Shown: piece after piece, positions 24,899 to 33,431 of the stretch
Position numbering within the stretch: the first letter of the stretch is position 1
Layout: each line of letters opens with the position of its first letter
Origin: JARRKC01 sp963723965
GTDB lineage: Bacteria > Acidobacteriota > UBA6911 > RPQK01 > JAPXNP01
Assembly (NCBI GenBank): GCA_963723965.1
Contig: CAVRSV010000001.1
Coordinates: forward strand, 372,001 to 436,000
Direction of reading: 5' to 3'
DNA: 64,000 bases
The notes under the pieces: generated by a model
Databases searched by the model: none
What the model was told of the DNA's origin: nothing
The model's input: the letters and a program-made list of their open reading frames with translations, nothing else
Position numbers and translations under genes: made by a program

Positions 24899-26361
24899 TG
24901 CGTCTCTCCCAGAAGGTAGTCCCCGACGATCTTCTCAGCGCCGCCCACGGCCCGCGCCAGCTCGGCCTTGGACAGATTGTAGGAGTAGAGGCTGGAGATG
25001 TAATTCTCGTTGGCCGTCGCGAGGGCCGCCTGCGCCTGCACGACCTCGATGTTGGTGGTGACTCCGGCGGCGAAGCGATCGCGCGCCTGAGCCATTTGCT
25101 GGCTTGCCAGATCGATGGTGCTTTGGGCCACCTTCACCTGGTTCTCAGTGGATCGAAGATCGAGAAAGGCGGTCTGCAACTGGTAACGGATCTGGGTCCG
25201 CAGGTTCTCCAACTCGTCCGTCCGTGCCTGCAGGAGGGCGTCGGCCTGCAGGATCTCCCCGGTGATGCGACCACCCTCGTACAGGGGGACCTGGACGCTC
25301 GCCGCAAGGGTAAAGCTACCGTGGGAGTTGCCGGGCGCCCGGCCATTGCTCCCGTAATTGAAGTCCAGGCCGGCCGTGGGCAGGCGCTGGCTCTCGGCGG
25401 CCTTCTTGGCGAACGCCGCGGCTCTCTGTCGCGCCTGGGCGCTCTGATAGTCGGCCCTCGATCCGTAGGCCCTCTGCAGCGCCTGTTCGAAGGTGACCGG
25501 CGGAAGGGGGCGATAGGGCGCTTCGTCGGTCAGCTTGAAGGACTGCTCCAGGGGCAGCCCGATGACCCGCGCCAGATTCAGCTTCTGCTTTTCGAATTGA
25601 TTCTCGAGATAGATGAGCCGCTGCTGTTCCGACTGCATTTCCACCTGAGCGCGTAGCACCTCGATGGCAGGGACGACTCCCGCCTCCTTGAAGTCGACCG
25701 CCTGTTTGTACAGGGCCTGAGCCGTCCGGTACTGGGCCTGGCCTGCCTCGATCCGGCTTCTCCCGGAGATTGCCTGGAGATAGAGTCCGACCACCCCGAG
25801 CACGACCAGGTCCCGAGCGTTTTGATAGGAAAGGTCGGCTGCCTTCAGGTTCTCCGAGGAGGAGTTGAGATTGTGAAGAGCGGGGAGATTCAGAAGGTCC
25901 TGTTTCGCGTAGGCCCGGACATCGAACACGCTGAAGGGACCGATGATCTGGGGGATCCCCGGAAAACCGGAAAAGCCGAGGGCTGCCAGATTGACCTGCT
26001 CAATGTTTTCACTCACGCCGGCCGAGAGCTGAGGCAGCAACCTGCTGAGGGCCTGCTTGCGGGCGCCCTCCGCGATACGGCGGTCCTGTCCGCTCAGCAG
26101 CGCCCCCAGGTTATATTGAAGGCCCCTTTCCACGGCCCCCATCAGGGAGAGCTGGAGTTCGCCGGCGGTCGCTTCGCCGCTGGGCACGCTGCCCAGGAAC
26201 GGGCTCTCTGTGCCGGGCGGCGGCGGCGAGGGCGCAGCGGCTGGAGAACCGTTCGGCGACGCAAGCTGCGGCGCGCTTCCCTGAGCCGACACGGCCCCAA
26301 TCGAAGCACCCGCGGCAAGGATCGCGGTCATCACTGCAGCCAACCTGAAGAAGCACCTCAT
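24895..26361 (-). CDS. TolC-family outer membrane efflux protein
   Basis: 488 aa from MRCFFRL, with AGGGAG 4 bp upstream; the open frame extends further but has no signal there. A signal peptide ends near GAVSA. Two OEP repeats are seen with the usual alpha-helical pattern: LSLMGAVERGLQYN...RRIAEGARKQALSRLLPQLS, then FEQALQRAYGSRADYQSAQARQRAA and DLASQQMAQARDRFAAGVTTNIEVVQAQAAL (cited in part). It forms the outer-membrane channel of the EmrAB-like pump and is first in the operon. The promoter must lie in 26362-26680. Confidence 0.93.
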   Translation of the reverse strand: MRCFFRLAAVMTAILAAGASIGAVSAQGSAPQLASPNGSPAAAPSPPPPGTESPFLGSVPSGEATAGELQLSLMGAVERGLQYNLGALLSGQDRRIAEGARKQALSRLLPQLSAGVSENIEQVNLAALGFSGFPGIPQIIGPFSVFDVRAYAKQDLLNLPALHNLNSSSENLKAADLSYQNARDLVVLGVVGLYLQAISGRSRIEAGQAQYRTAQALYKQAVDFKEAGVVPAIEVLRAQVEMQSEQQRLIYLENQFEKQKLNLARVIGLPLEQSFKLTDEAPYRPLPPVTFEQALQRAYGSRADYQSAQARQRAAAFAKKAAESQRLPTAGLDFNYGSNGRAPGNSHGSFTLAASVQVPLYEGGRITGEILQADALLQARTDELENLRTQIRYQLQTAFLDLRSTENQVKVAQSTIDLASQQMAQARDRFAAGVTTNIEVVQAQAALATANENYISSLYSYNLSKAELARAVGGAEKIVGDYLLGETQ

Positions 26362-26682
26362 TGCTCCCTGTTCCTTTCCGGTGCGCGAGGGGTGGGCGAG
26401 CAATACGATCCGCCCCGAATTAAATCCCCCAACCTGCGGGATCCGTCTGCCCGTCATTCTCTGTGGGACAAATCGCCCATTTTCGAGAGGGGACGTCTCG
26501 AAGGTTCCCCGTCCATCAATCAGCCGGCTCTCAGCAGCCATCACCCTCGGATGGGAGGCCCATCTCCTTTCACATCATACGACATGGCAAGAGGAGAAGA
26601 GCCGGACGAGGCTCTGCGTCGCGGCGTCGCGCGGTTTGAGGTCCCCGTTCCGCTGACCGATAATGAACCCACAGACCTTCCC
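26362..26682. other. Divergent intergenic region, no element recognised
   Basis: This stretch separates the leftward efflux operon from the rightward MscS gene, so both promoters should lie here. No good -10/-35 pair, operator palindrome or RNA gene was identified. An alternative ATG for the MscS gene lies inside it at 26584. Confidence 0.4.
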
Positions 26683-27801
26683 ATGGAACATGTGACAAGA
26701 GATCTGAGCTCCTGGATGGTGATCGCCGGATTCGGCCTGGGTGCCGTTCTGCTGGCGATCATCCTGCACCGGATCGTGTTTGCCCTGGGCCGGCGTCTCA
26801 CCCGGCAGGCGGGTATCGTCGAGAAGTCGTTGGTGCGACACGGCCAGCGCCCCGCCGCCTTGATTCTTCCGGCGTTGGCGCTCTTCCTTGTCGCGTCGGC
26901 CCTGCCCATGCCAAGCTACGTCAAGACTCCCACGACCCACATCCTCCTGTTGGTGCTGATCGGCTCCCTGGCCTGGCTGCTCATCGCCCTGTCTCGCGTG
27001 ATCAACGATCTGCTGGACGCCAAATACCGCGTCGGCGAGCGGGACAACCTGAGGGCTCGCCAGGTGCAGACCCAGGTCCAGGTCTTTCGCCACGTGGGCG
27101 GAGCCATTCTGGGCATGGTGACCCTGGGCATCATGCTCATGACGTTTCCCCAGATCCGGAGCCTCGGCACGAGCATCTTCGCCTCGGCGGGGCTGGCAGG
27201 AGTTGTGCTGGGCCTGGCGGCCCGGCCGGCCTTCTCCAGCATCATCGCCGGGATTCAGCTCGCCCTGACCGAGCCCATTCGGCTGGACGATGTCGTGATC
27301 GTCGAAGGCGAGTGGGGCTGGATCGAGGAGATTCGAACCACTTACGTGGTGGTGCGGATCTGGGACCTGCGCCGGCTGATCGTGCCGGTCTCCTATTTCA
27401 TCGAACAGCCCTTCCAGAACTGGACCCGCCAGACGGCGGACATCCTGGGGACCGTGTTCATTCACACGGACTACACAGTGCCGGTCGAGGAGTTGCGTCA
27501 GGAGTTGCACCGGGTCCTGGAATCGTCCGACATGTGGGACGGCAAGGCCTGGGGACTCCAGGTGACGGATGCCGACGCACAGACGATGGAACTCCGGGCC
27601 CTGATGAGCGCGCCGGACTCGTCGACGGCCTGGAACCTTCGCTGCCTCGTTCGTGAACGACTCATCACTTACCTGCAGGGGCACTATCCCGAGTGCCTGC
27701 CGCGGGTGCGGGCCGAAATCGGAGGCCGTCCGGCGGGGCCGGAGGCCAAGGAGGCTACCGATGATCCCGTTTCGCCCGTGCCAAAAGCGCCATCGCACTG
27801 A
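26683..27801 (+). CDS. Small-conductance mechanosensitive channel (MscS family)
   Basis: 372 aa from the ATG at 26683; an ATG at 26584 in the same frame would add 33 hydrophilic residues, and neither has a clear ribosome site. Four hydrophobic segments precede the pore helix GTSIFASAGLAGVVLGLAAR, followed by PAFSSIIAGIQLALTEPIRLDD and the beta-domain VIVEGEWGWIEEIRTTYVVVRIWDLRRLIVP (cited in part), typical of MscS. The C-terminal vestibule ends in a short charged tail. It opens on membrane tension and releases solutes during osmotic downshock. The family call is firm. Confidence 0.92.
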   Translation: MEHVTRDLSSWMVIAGFGLGAVLLAIILHRIVFALGRRLTRQAGIVEKSLVRHGQRPAALILPALALFLVASALPMPSYVKTPTTHILLLVLIGSLAWLLIALSRVINDLLDAKYRVGERDNLRARQVQTQVQVFRHVGGAILGMVTLGIMLMTFPQIRSLGTSIFASAGLAGVVLGLAARPAFSSIIAGIQLALTEPIRLDDVVIVEGEWGWIEEIRTTYVVVRIWDLRRLIVPVSYFIEQPFQNWTRQTADILGTVFIHTDYTVPVEELRQELHRVLESSDMWDGKAWGLQVTDADAQTMELRALMSAPDSSTAWNLRCLVRERLITYLQGHYPECLPRVRAEIGGRPAGPEAKEATDDPVSPVPKAPSH

Positions 27802-28084
27802 AGCCGTCGGAATGGCGCCCGGCCCACACGTCTGCGGACGGACCGGAAAACCGCCAATTCCGCCTGCAACTTGCTCACAGCGTTGGAAGTGCTTGCGTAC
27901 AATGAAAGCAGTCCGATCGTCTCGGAGATCGGAGGGGCATTCTTCGCAAGAGCAACGCCCTCGTCTCGGACGGTCGTCTTCGTTCCATGAACGGATTGCC
28001 GTCTCTCGGAGAACCTGAGGGCAGTACCCGTCGATTCGTACCGGCATCGCGCACTCGCCGGAAGCCTGTGAGTAGGGTCTGAAC

Positions 28085-28861
28085 ATGCGGACATCCTGGG
28101 CACCTCTGCTTTCGGAGTTCGTCGGAACGGCGCTTCTGGTCGCGGTGGGGCTCTCCATCGTCATTCTCGATTTCGCGCCGGCCAGTCCGGTCGTGGCGGT
28201 CCTCCCCGATCCGGGGTTGCGTCGCCTTCTGACGGGCTTTCTCTTCGGCACGACGGGAGGTTTGATTGCCCTTTCGCCCGTCGGGAAATCGAGTGGAGCA
28301 CACATCAATCCCGTCGTGACCCTGGCTTTCTGGATGCTGGGGAGATTTGAGGCACGGCACGCCGTCCGCTTCGTTGTCGCGCAACTCTGCGGCGCGGTGT
28401 TCGGTGCGTTGCCGCTGCTGCTCTGGGGCCAGCTGGGTTCGAGTGTCCAGTATGGAGCCACCGAGCCGGGAGCGGGGTACGGCGCCCTCGCAGCCATGCT
28501 GGGAGAGGTCGCGACGACCTTCGCACTTATCCTCGGGTTGTTTCTTTTCCTTGGCCATCGACGAGTGCGTCCGTACACGCCGATGTTGTTCCCCTTTCTG
28601 TACGCGGGGATGGTCTTCCTCGAAGCTCCGGTTTCGGGCACCAGCACCAACCCGGCGCGCAGCCTCGGACCGGCCCTGATCTCGGGTGACTGGCACTCCT
28701 GGTGGGTGTACTGGGTGGGTCCTGTTCTGGGAGCCATTCTCGGGGTCGCCTCTTATCAGCTGTCGTGGCTGCGCAAGCTCGAAATCGAAGTGGCCAAGGT
28801 CTACCACTACGAACTTGATCCACACGGCCTCTTTGGAAAGAGGCCAGGAGGAAAGAAATGA
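28085..28861 (+). CDS. Aquaporin/MIP-family channel with an NPV first motif
   Basis: 258 aa with six helices and two half-helices. The first pore motif is SGAHINPVV (NPV rather than NPA) and the second STNPARSLGPAL (NPA). An amphipathic C-terminal tail follows. It starts a three-gene operon: the stop overlaps the dehydrogenase ATG (ATGA). Water, glycerol or another small neutral solute is possible; the altered first motif warns against a firm substrate. A second MIP gene in the window (44874) is a better candidate for GlpF. Confidence 0.9.
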   Translation: MRTSWAPLLSEFVGTALLVAVGLSIVILDFAPASPVVAVLPDPGLRRLLTGFLFGTTGGLIALSPVGKSSGAHINPVVTLAFWMLGRFEARHAVRFVVAQLCGAVFGALPLLLWGQLGSSVQYGATEPGAGYGALAAMLGEVATTFALILGLFLFLGHRRVRPYTPMLFPFLYAGMVFLEAPVSGTSTNPARSLGPALISGDWHSWWVYWVGPVLGAILGVASYQLSWLRKLEIEVAKVYHYELDPHGLFGKRPGGKK

Positions 28862-29985
28862 AAGCAATCGCCATTGTCCCCGGAACGACAACGGTCAAGC
28901 TGGTGGAGCGCACCGAACCCAAAGTCAGTCGACCCGACGAGATCCGGTTGCAGGTGCTTCAGGTCGGAATCTGTGGGACCGATCGCGAAGAAGTTGCGGG
29001 TGGTCGTGCCGATGCACCTCAGGGCCAGTCCGAACTGGTCATCGGACACGAAATGTTCGGCCGGGTTCTGGAAATTGGGCAATCCGTGACGCGAGTGAAA
29101 CCGGGGGACTATGCGGTCTTCACTGTGAGGCGCAGTTGCGGGAAGTGTCTGCCCTGCCGCATGAACCGTCCCGACATGTGCCGCACCGGCCAGTATTCGG
29201 AACGAGGGATCAAGGGACTGGACGGCTACCAGGCGGAGATCGTCGTCGATACGGAGCAGTACGTGGTGCGGGTTCCTCCCGAACTCCAGGCGATTGGCGT
29301 CCTGTGCGAGCCGCTGTCGGTAGCTGAGAAAGCGATTGAAGAAGCCGTGACGCTGCAGCAGGCCCGACTTCCCGATGCGCCGGCGACTCCGGCGTGGCTG
29401 CACGGTCGCCGCTGCCTGGTGGCGGGAATGGGTCCCATCGGACTCCTCGGGGCGCTGGCCCTTCGGCTGCGCGGGGCGGAGGTGTACGGGCTCGATATCG
29501 TCGATGCGGACACTGCGCGCCCGCGCTGGCTGGAGGCCATCGGCGGCCAGTACGTCGACGGACGACAGGTTCCCGCCGACCAGGTCGACGACAAGCTGGG
29601 AAGCATGGATCTGATTTTCGAATCGACCGGTGTGGCATCACTCGAGTTCAACCTGCTCGATGCGCTGGCCATCGACGGCGTCTACGTGCTGACCGGCATT
29701 CCGGGAGGGGACAGACCCCTGCAGATTCACGGAGCGGAACTGATTCGCCGACTGGTGCTGTCGAACCAGGCGATGCTCGGAAGCGTCAACGCCGCCCGGG
29801 ACCACTTTCAGATGGCCGTCGACGATTTGTCCCATGCTCAGGCCCTCTGGGGGGAGCACGTGAAGGCTCTGATCACCGAGCGCGTTCCGTACGATCGCTT
29901 CCACGAAGCATTCGACGAGCATGGACCCGAGCAGATCAAGACGGTCATCGAATGGGGCACTCAGAATCCGGAGGTGAGGCAATGA
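28858..29985 (+). CDS. Zinc-dependent glucose 1-dehydrogenase-like MDR oxidoreductase
   Basis: 375 aa of the medium-chain dehydrogenase family. Catalytic-zinc residues lie in GICGTDREEV and VIGHEMFG, the structural-zinc cysteines in CGKCLPCRMNRPDMC, and the NAD(P)-binding motif is VAGMGPIGLLGALAL. SERGIKGLDGYQAE and GVLCEPLSVAEKA are phrases of the archaeal/bacterial glucose 1-dehydrogenase group. It would oxidise glucose, or a similar aldose, to the lactone. It overlaps both neighbours by 4 bp, so it is translationally coupled to the aquaporin and the glucoamylase. The substrate is inferred from the family and from the adjacent glucoamylase. Confidence 0.88.
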   Translation: MKAIAIVPGTTTVKLVERTEPKVSRPDEIRLQVLQVGICGTDREEVAGGRADAPQGQSELVIGHEMFGRVLEIGQSVTRVKPGDYAVFTVRRSCGKCLPCRMNRPDMCRTGQYSERGIKGLDGYQAEIVVDTEQYVVRVPPELQAIGVLCEPLSVAEKAIEEAVTLQQARLPDAPATPAWLHGRRCLVAGMGPIGLLGALALRLRGAEVYGLDIVDADTARPRWLEAIGGQYVDGRQVPADQVDDKLGSMDLIFESTGVASLEFNLLDALAIDGVYVLTGIPGGDRPLQIHGAELIRRLVLSNQAMLGSVNAARDHFQMAVDDLSHAQALWGEHVKALITERVPYDRFHEAFDEHGPEQIKTVIEWGTQNPEVRQ

Positions 29986-32396
29986 CGGAGAGGGTGAAGA
30001 TTGCTCCGGGGGCGCCTGGCTTCGAGCCACGCTGGACGTCGAGCGCAAAGAGCGGCGTCGGCACGGCCTTGAGTTCCAACAGCCGCGTCTGGTTCACGCT
30101 CAGCCACGGGATTTTCAACGAAATCTACTATCCGCGGCTGGATCAGGCCTGTACGCGCGATCTTGGTTTGATCGTTACCGACGGCCACGAATTCTTCTCC
30201 GAGGAAAAGAGGCATACCCGAAGCGAGGTCTCCTATCTCGAGAAGGAGGTCCCCGCATACCGTCTGCTGAATACCTGTAACGAGGGCCGCTACTGCATCA
30301 AGAAAGTGATCTTCACGGATCCGGACCGCGACGCGGTGCTCCAGCGGACCTGGTTCCAGGCCCTGCAGGGTCGCACCGAGGACTACCATCTCTTCGCGCT
30401 GCTGGCTCCCCATCTCGGCAACTTCGGCGCGGGCAATACCGCCTGGATCGGTGAGTACAAGGGCACCCCGATGCTCTTTGCCGAGCGCGATGATACGTGT
30501 CTGGCTTTGGCCTCGTCGACCCCCTGGCTCCATCGCTCCGCCGGATACGTTGGTTCGTCCGATGGGTGGCAGGACCTCTCCCGGCACCGTCGTATGTGGT
30601 GGGAGTACGAACGGGCGGAAGACGGCAACGTCTGTCTGACCGGAGAGTTGGACCTCTCCGCGTGTGCCAATGGCGAGTTCCTGCTCGTACTGGCCTTCGG
30701 GCGGACCACCTCCGAAGCAGGACTGCGGGCCAGGGCCTGTCTCTTCAGCGGCTTCGAACACGCCCGAACCCAGTACTCCAAGAGGTGGAGGCGATGGCAG
30801 GAACAGCTGATTCCCCTCGACCAGAATCACGTCGGACTCTACCGGGTATCGACGGCCGTCCTGCGGGTCCACGAGTCGAGCCGCTTCCCGGGGGGGCTGA
30901 TCGCCAGCCTGTCGATTCCCTGGGGGTTCACCAAGGGAGACGATGATCTGGGCGGATACCATCTGGCTTGGCCGCGGGACCTGGTCGAGACGGCCGGGGG
31001 GTTGCTGGCGGCCGGGGCCGGATCGGATCTGCGCCGTGTCCTCGACTATCTCCGTTCGACGCAGGAGTCGGACGGTCACTGGCCGCAGAACATGTGGCTC
31101 GACGGAAGCACCTACTGGACGGGCGTGCAGATGGATGAGACGGCCTTCCCCATCCTGCTTGTCGATCTGGCCCGCCGCGAAGGAGTGTTCGGCGGCGAAG
31201 GTTTTGACCGCTATTGGGATATGGTCTTCAGGGCCGCGGCTTTCCTCATTCAGAACGGTCCCGTGACTCAGCAGGATCGCTGGGAGGAAGACCCGGGATA
31301 CTCGCCGTTCACGCTGGCCGTCGAAGTCGCGGCTCTTCTGGCGGCAGCCGATATGGCGGAGCTGCGAGGCAATGTGGATATTGCCACCTTCTTGCGCGAA
31401 ACCGCCGATGCCTGGAATGAGGGCATCGAGAGATGGACTTACGTTCGGGGGACCGACCTGGCGCAACAGTTCGGTGTCGACGGCTACTATGTGAGAGTGG
31501 CTCCGCCCGATACGGCAACGGGCGCTTCACCGGTGGCAGGCTTCGTGCCGATCAAGAACCGGCCGCCGGGAGAGAGCCTGCAGGCTGCCTGTGAAATCGT
31601 CAGCCCCGATGCCTTGGCTCTGGTGCGTTTCGGGCTGCGGGCACCCGACGATCCCCGCATTCGGCAGACCGTGACGGTGATCGACGGTCTGCTGAAGGTC
31701 GAAACGCCTGCCGGGCCGCTTTGGCGGCGGTACAACGACGACGGCTATGGGGAGCACGCGGACGGGTCCCCGTTCGACGGAACGGGAACCGGGCGGGCCT
31801 GGCCCCTGCTGACCGGAGAGCGGGCTCACTACGAACTGGCCGCCGGCCATCGGGACGAGGCGGAGCGCCTGATGCGCGCCATGGAGAGCTTCGCCAACGA
31901 GGGCGGGCTCCTGCCCGAGCAGATCTGGGATTCGCCAGACATCCCCGAGCGGGAGCTGTTCTTCGGCAGACCCTCCGGATCGGCCATGCCGCTGGTCTGG
32001 GCTCACGCCGAGTATGTCAAGCTCCGGCGGTCGCTCCGCGACGGACGGGTGTTCGACATGCCGCCTCAGACAGTCGAACGCTACATCGAAAAGGGCACGA
32101 AGTGCGGCTTCGGGATCTGGAGGTTCAATCTGAAAAGCCGCTGCATCGGGGTGGGCAGGAAGCTGCGGATCGAAGTCCTGTCGCCCGCGCTGATCCACTG
32201 GACGCACGACAATTGGTCCACGACTCTGGATAGTGAAACGCGGGAAAGTGGGCTGGGCGTGTTTTTCGCCGACCTGGACACGGACGCGCTCCCTGACGGA
32301 ACACTGATCGACTTCACATTCTACTGGCGGGAGCCGCAGAGCTGGGAAGGGAAGAACTTCCAGGTTCGAGTCGGGGGGGATCAGTGCCCCGGATGA
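29982..32396 (+). CDS. GH15 glucoamylase (glucan 1,4-alpha-glucosidase)
   Basis: 804 aa starting at the ATG in the ATGA overlap with the dehydrogenase. The N-terminal super-sandwich domain (FEPRWTSSAKSGVGTALSS, FTLSHGIFNEIYYPRLDQ) is followed by the (alpha/alpha)6 barrel: LSIPWGFTKGDDDLGGYHL, WPRDLVETAGGLLAAG, WPQNMWLDGSTYWTGVQMDE (acid region), GRAWPLLTGERAHYELAAG and LPEQIWDSPDI (base region). There is no signal peptide, so it acts in the cytoplasm, probably on glycogen/maltodextrin or trehalose-type substrates. It would feed glucose directly to the co-transcribed dehydrogenase. Confidence 0.94.
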   Translation: MTERVKIAPGAPGFEPRWTSSAKSGVGTALSSNSRVWFTLSHGIFNEIYYPRLDQACTRDLGLIVTDGHEFFSEEKRHTRSEVSYLEKEVPAYRLLNTCNEGRYCIKKVIFTDPDRDAVLQRTWFQALQGRTEDYHLFALLAPHLGNFGAGNTAWIGEYKGTPMLFAERDDTCLALASSTPWLHRSAGYVGSSDGWQDLSRHRRMWWEYERAEDGNVCLTGELDLSACANGEFLLVLAFGRTTSEAGLRARACLFSGFEHARTQYSKRWRRWQEQLIPLDQNHVGLYRVSTAVLRVHESSRFPGGLIASLSIPWGFTKGDDDLGGYHLAWPRDLVETAGGLLAAGAGSDLRRVLDYLRSTQESDGHWPQNMWLDGSTYWTGVQMDETAFPILLVDLARREGVFGGEGFDRYWDMVFRAAAFLIQNGPVTQQDRWEEDPGYSPFTLAVEVAALLAAADMAELRGNVDIATFLRETADAWNEGIERWTYVRGTDLAQQFGVDGYYVRVAPPDTATGASPVAGFVPIKNRPPGESLQAACEIVSPDALALVRFGLRAPDDPRIRQTVTVIDGLLKVETPAGPLWRRYNDDGYGEHADGSPFDGTGTGRAWPLLTGERAHYELAAGHRDEAERLMRAMESFANEGGLLPEQIWDSPDIPERELFFGRPSGSAMPLVWAHAEYVKLRRSLRDGRVFDMPPQTVERYIEKGTKCGFGIWRFNLKSRCIGVGRKLRIEVLSPALIHWTHDNWSTTLDSETRESGLGVFFADLDTDALPDGTLIDFTFYWREPQSWEGKNFQVRVGGDQCPG

Positions 32397-32404
32397 GGCG
32401 GAGG

Positions 32405-32433
32405 AGCCGGAGCCGACCGTCCCGTCTCCGGCT
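32405..32433 (+). terminator. Candidate terminator after the glucoamylase operon
   Basis: AGCCGGAG (32405-32412) pairs perfectly with CTCCGGCT (32426-32433) across a 13-nt loop, 8 bp after the operon's last stop codon. No clean U-tract follows. Confidence 0.35.
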
Positions 32434-32481
32434 GCCTTCAGCGCTGCAGGGGGGCGCCCCATCGACCACCGTCATGTCGCC

Positions 32482-32904
32482 TCAGAACAGTCTGGGCGCC
32501 AGATCGTTCAGGTAGTGGCGCCAGTTGATCCAGGTGTGTCCGCCGCCGCTGAGATGGAATTCGTGCCGGATGCCGTACTTCTTCAGGATTTCGTCCAGCG
32601 ATTGGGCACCATCGAGGGCAAAGTCTTCGTCCCCCCCGCCGTGAAGCAGGTAGAAGACCGGATACCGGTCGCTCGAGTCGTCATAGTTCGGCGGAGTGTA
32701 GACGTGCATTCGCCGCTGCATCCCAAGCGTCTTCGAGTGATACCAGACCTTTCGGATCTGACCGTGGGGGACCTCGTTGTTCTCCTCGAACTCGGCCTCC
32801 TTACCCGGGAGAAAGAGAAAGCAGTAGACATGAAAGTCCTCCCCGAAATACTCGATGTCTTCAGGCTTCGGCAGAGGCGGCGGTCCGCGAGGATTCTTCC
32901 GCAT
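32482..32904 (-). pseudogene. Esterase D-type hydrolase remnant with internal deletion
   Basis: 140 codons remain of an esterase usually above 300 aa. The front part (EVPHGQIRKVWYHSKTLGMQRRMHVYTPPNYDD...YPVFYLLHGGG, cited in parts) and the end (KKYGIRHEFHLSGGGHTWINWRHYLNDLAPRLF) match the family of XynZ/Fes-like esterases. The middle, with the nucleophile GxSxGG and the acid, is missing. The join falls between about 32590 and 32630 and keeps the frame. The catalytic His (GGGHTW) remains alone, so no activity is expected. The start region overlaps the MarR gene by 44 bp, so the original N-terminus is probably lost too. Confidence 0.75.
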
Positions 32905-33340
32905 GCCGGGACTGATCGTCCGATTTCACCGTCTTTTCGATCCGTTCCAGGAAATCGATCAGGTTCCCCGCTTCTGCCGGCCGAAACAGCGCTGAGAGCC
33001 GGTCCTGGAAGGGCCGGATCTTGGCGGCAAGCTCTACGTAGGTCCTCCGGCCCTGATCGGTCAACGTGATGCTGTAGGCCCGGCCGTCACTTGGATGGGG
33101 TCGCCGCAGCACGAGATGTCGCTTCTCGAGCAACACGAGCATGGGCCGGACCGTGTTGGGGTCGGAGGAGGCGCGGCGGACCAGTTCCTGCTGGGTGATA
33201 CCGTCCTCTTCGTCCAACAGGGACAGGATGACGAACTGCTCAGCGGTGATGGCGGAGGCCGCCAGGCGCGCCTGAGTTCCGCGATGCATCGACCAATAGG
33301 CGGCGCGCAGGCGCATCGCGATGTCATGGCCGGTCGTCAT
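32861..33340 (-). CDS. MarR-family transcriptional regulator
   Basis: 159 aa from MTTGHD with GGAG upstream. A winged helix-turn-helix is seen: LSLLDEEDGITQQELVRRASSDPNTVRPMLVLLEKRHLVLRRPHPSDGRAYSITLTDQG (cited in parts). Dimer helices flank it. The C-terminus is unusually Ser/Glu-rich and overlaps the esterase remnant, suggesting that the end of this gene was changed when the neighbour was deleted. It may control the beta-propeller gene upstream or a lost target. Confidence 0.88.
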   Translation of the reverse strand: MTTGHDIAMRLRAAYWSMHRGTQARLAASAITAEQFVILSLLDEEDGITQQELVRRASSDPNTVRPMLVLLEKRHLVLRRPHPSDGRAYSITLTDQGRRTYVELAAKIRPFQDRLSALFRPAEAGNLIDFLERIEKTVKSDDQSRHAEESSRTAASAEA

Positions 33341-33431
33341 GGTGTTTCTCCGGCGAGAGATCGATGCCGCATGACGTATACGTATCAACGTCAACGACCG
33401 AATCTAGCAGCCGCTCCGACCTCCGTCAATG

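Noticed and set aside
25822..26680. Long N-terminal extension of the MscS gene
   Set aside because: The frame is open only because it runs antisense through the TolC gene; the residues are not protein-like and no start signal exists there.
29394..29981. Longer start for the glucoamylase
   Set aside because: It overlaps the dehydrogenase in another frame; the GH15 N-terminus begins naturally at 29982.
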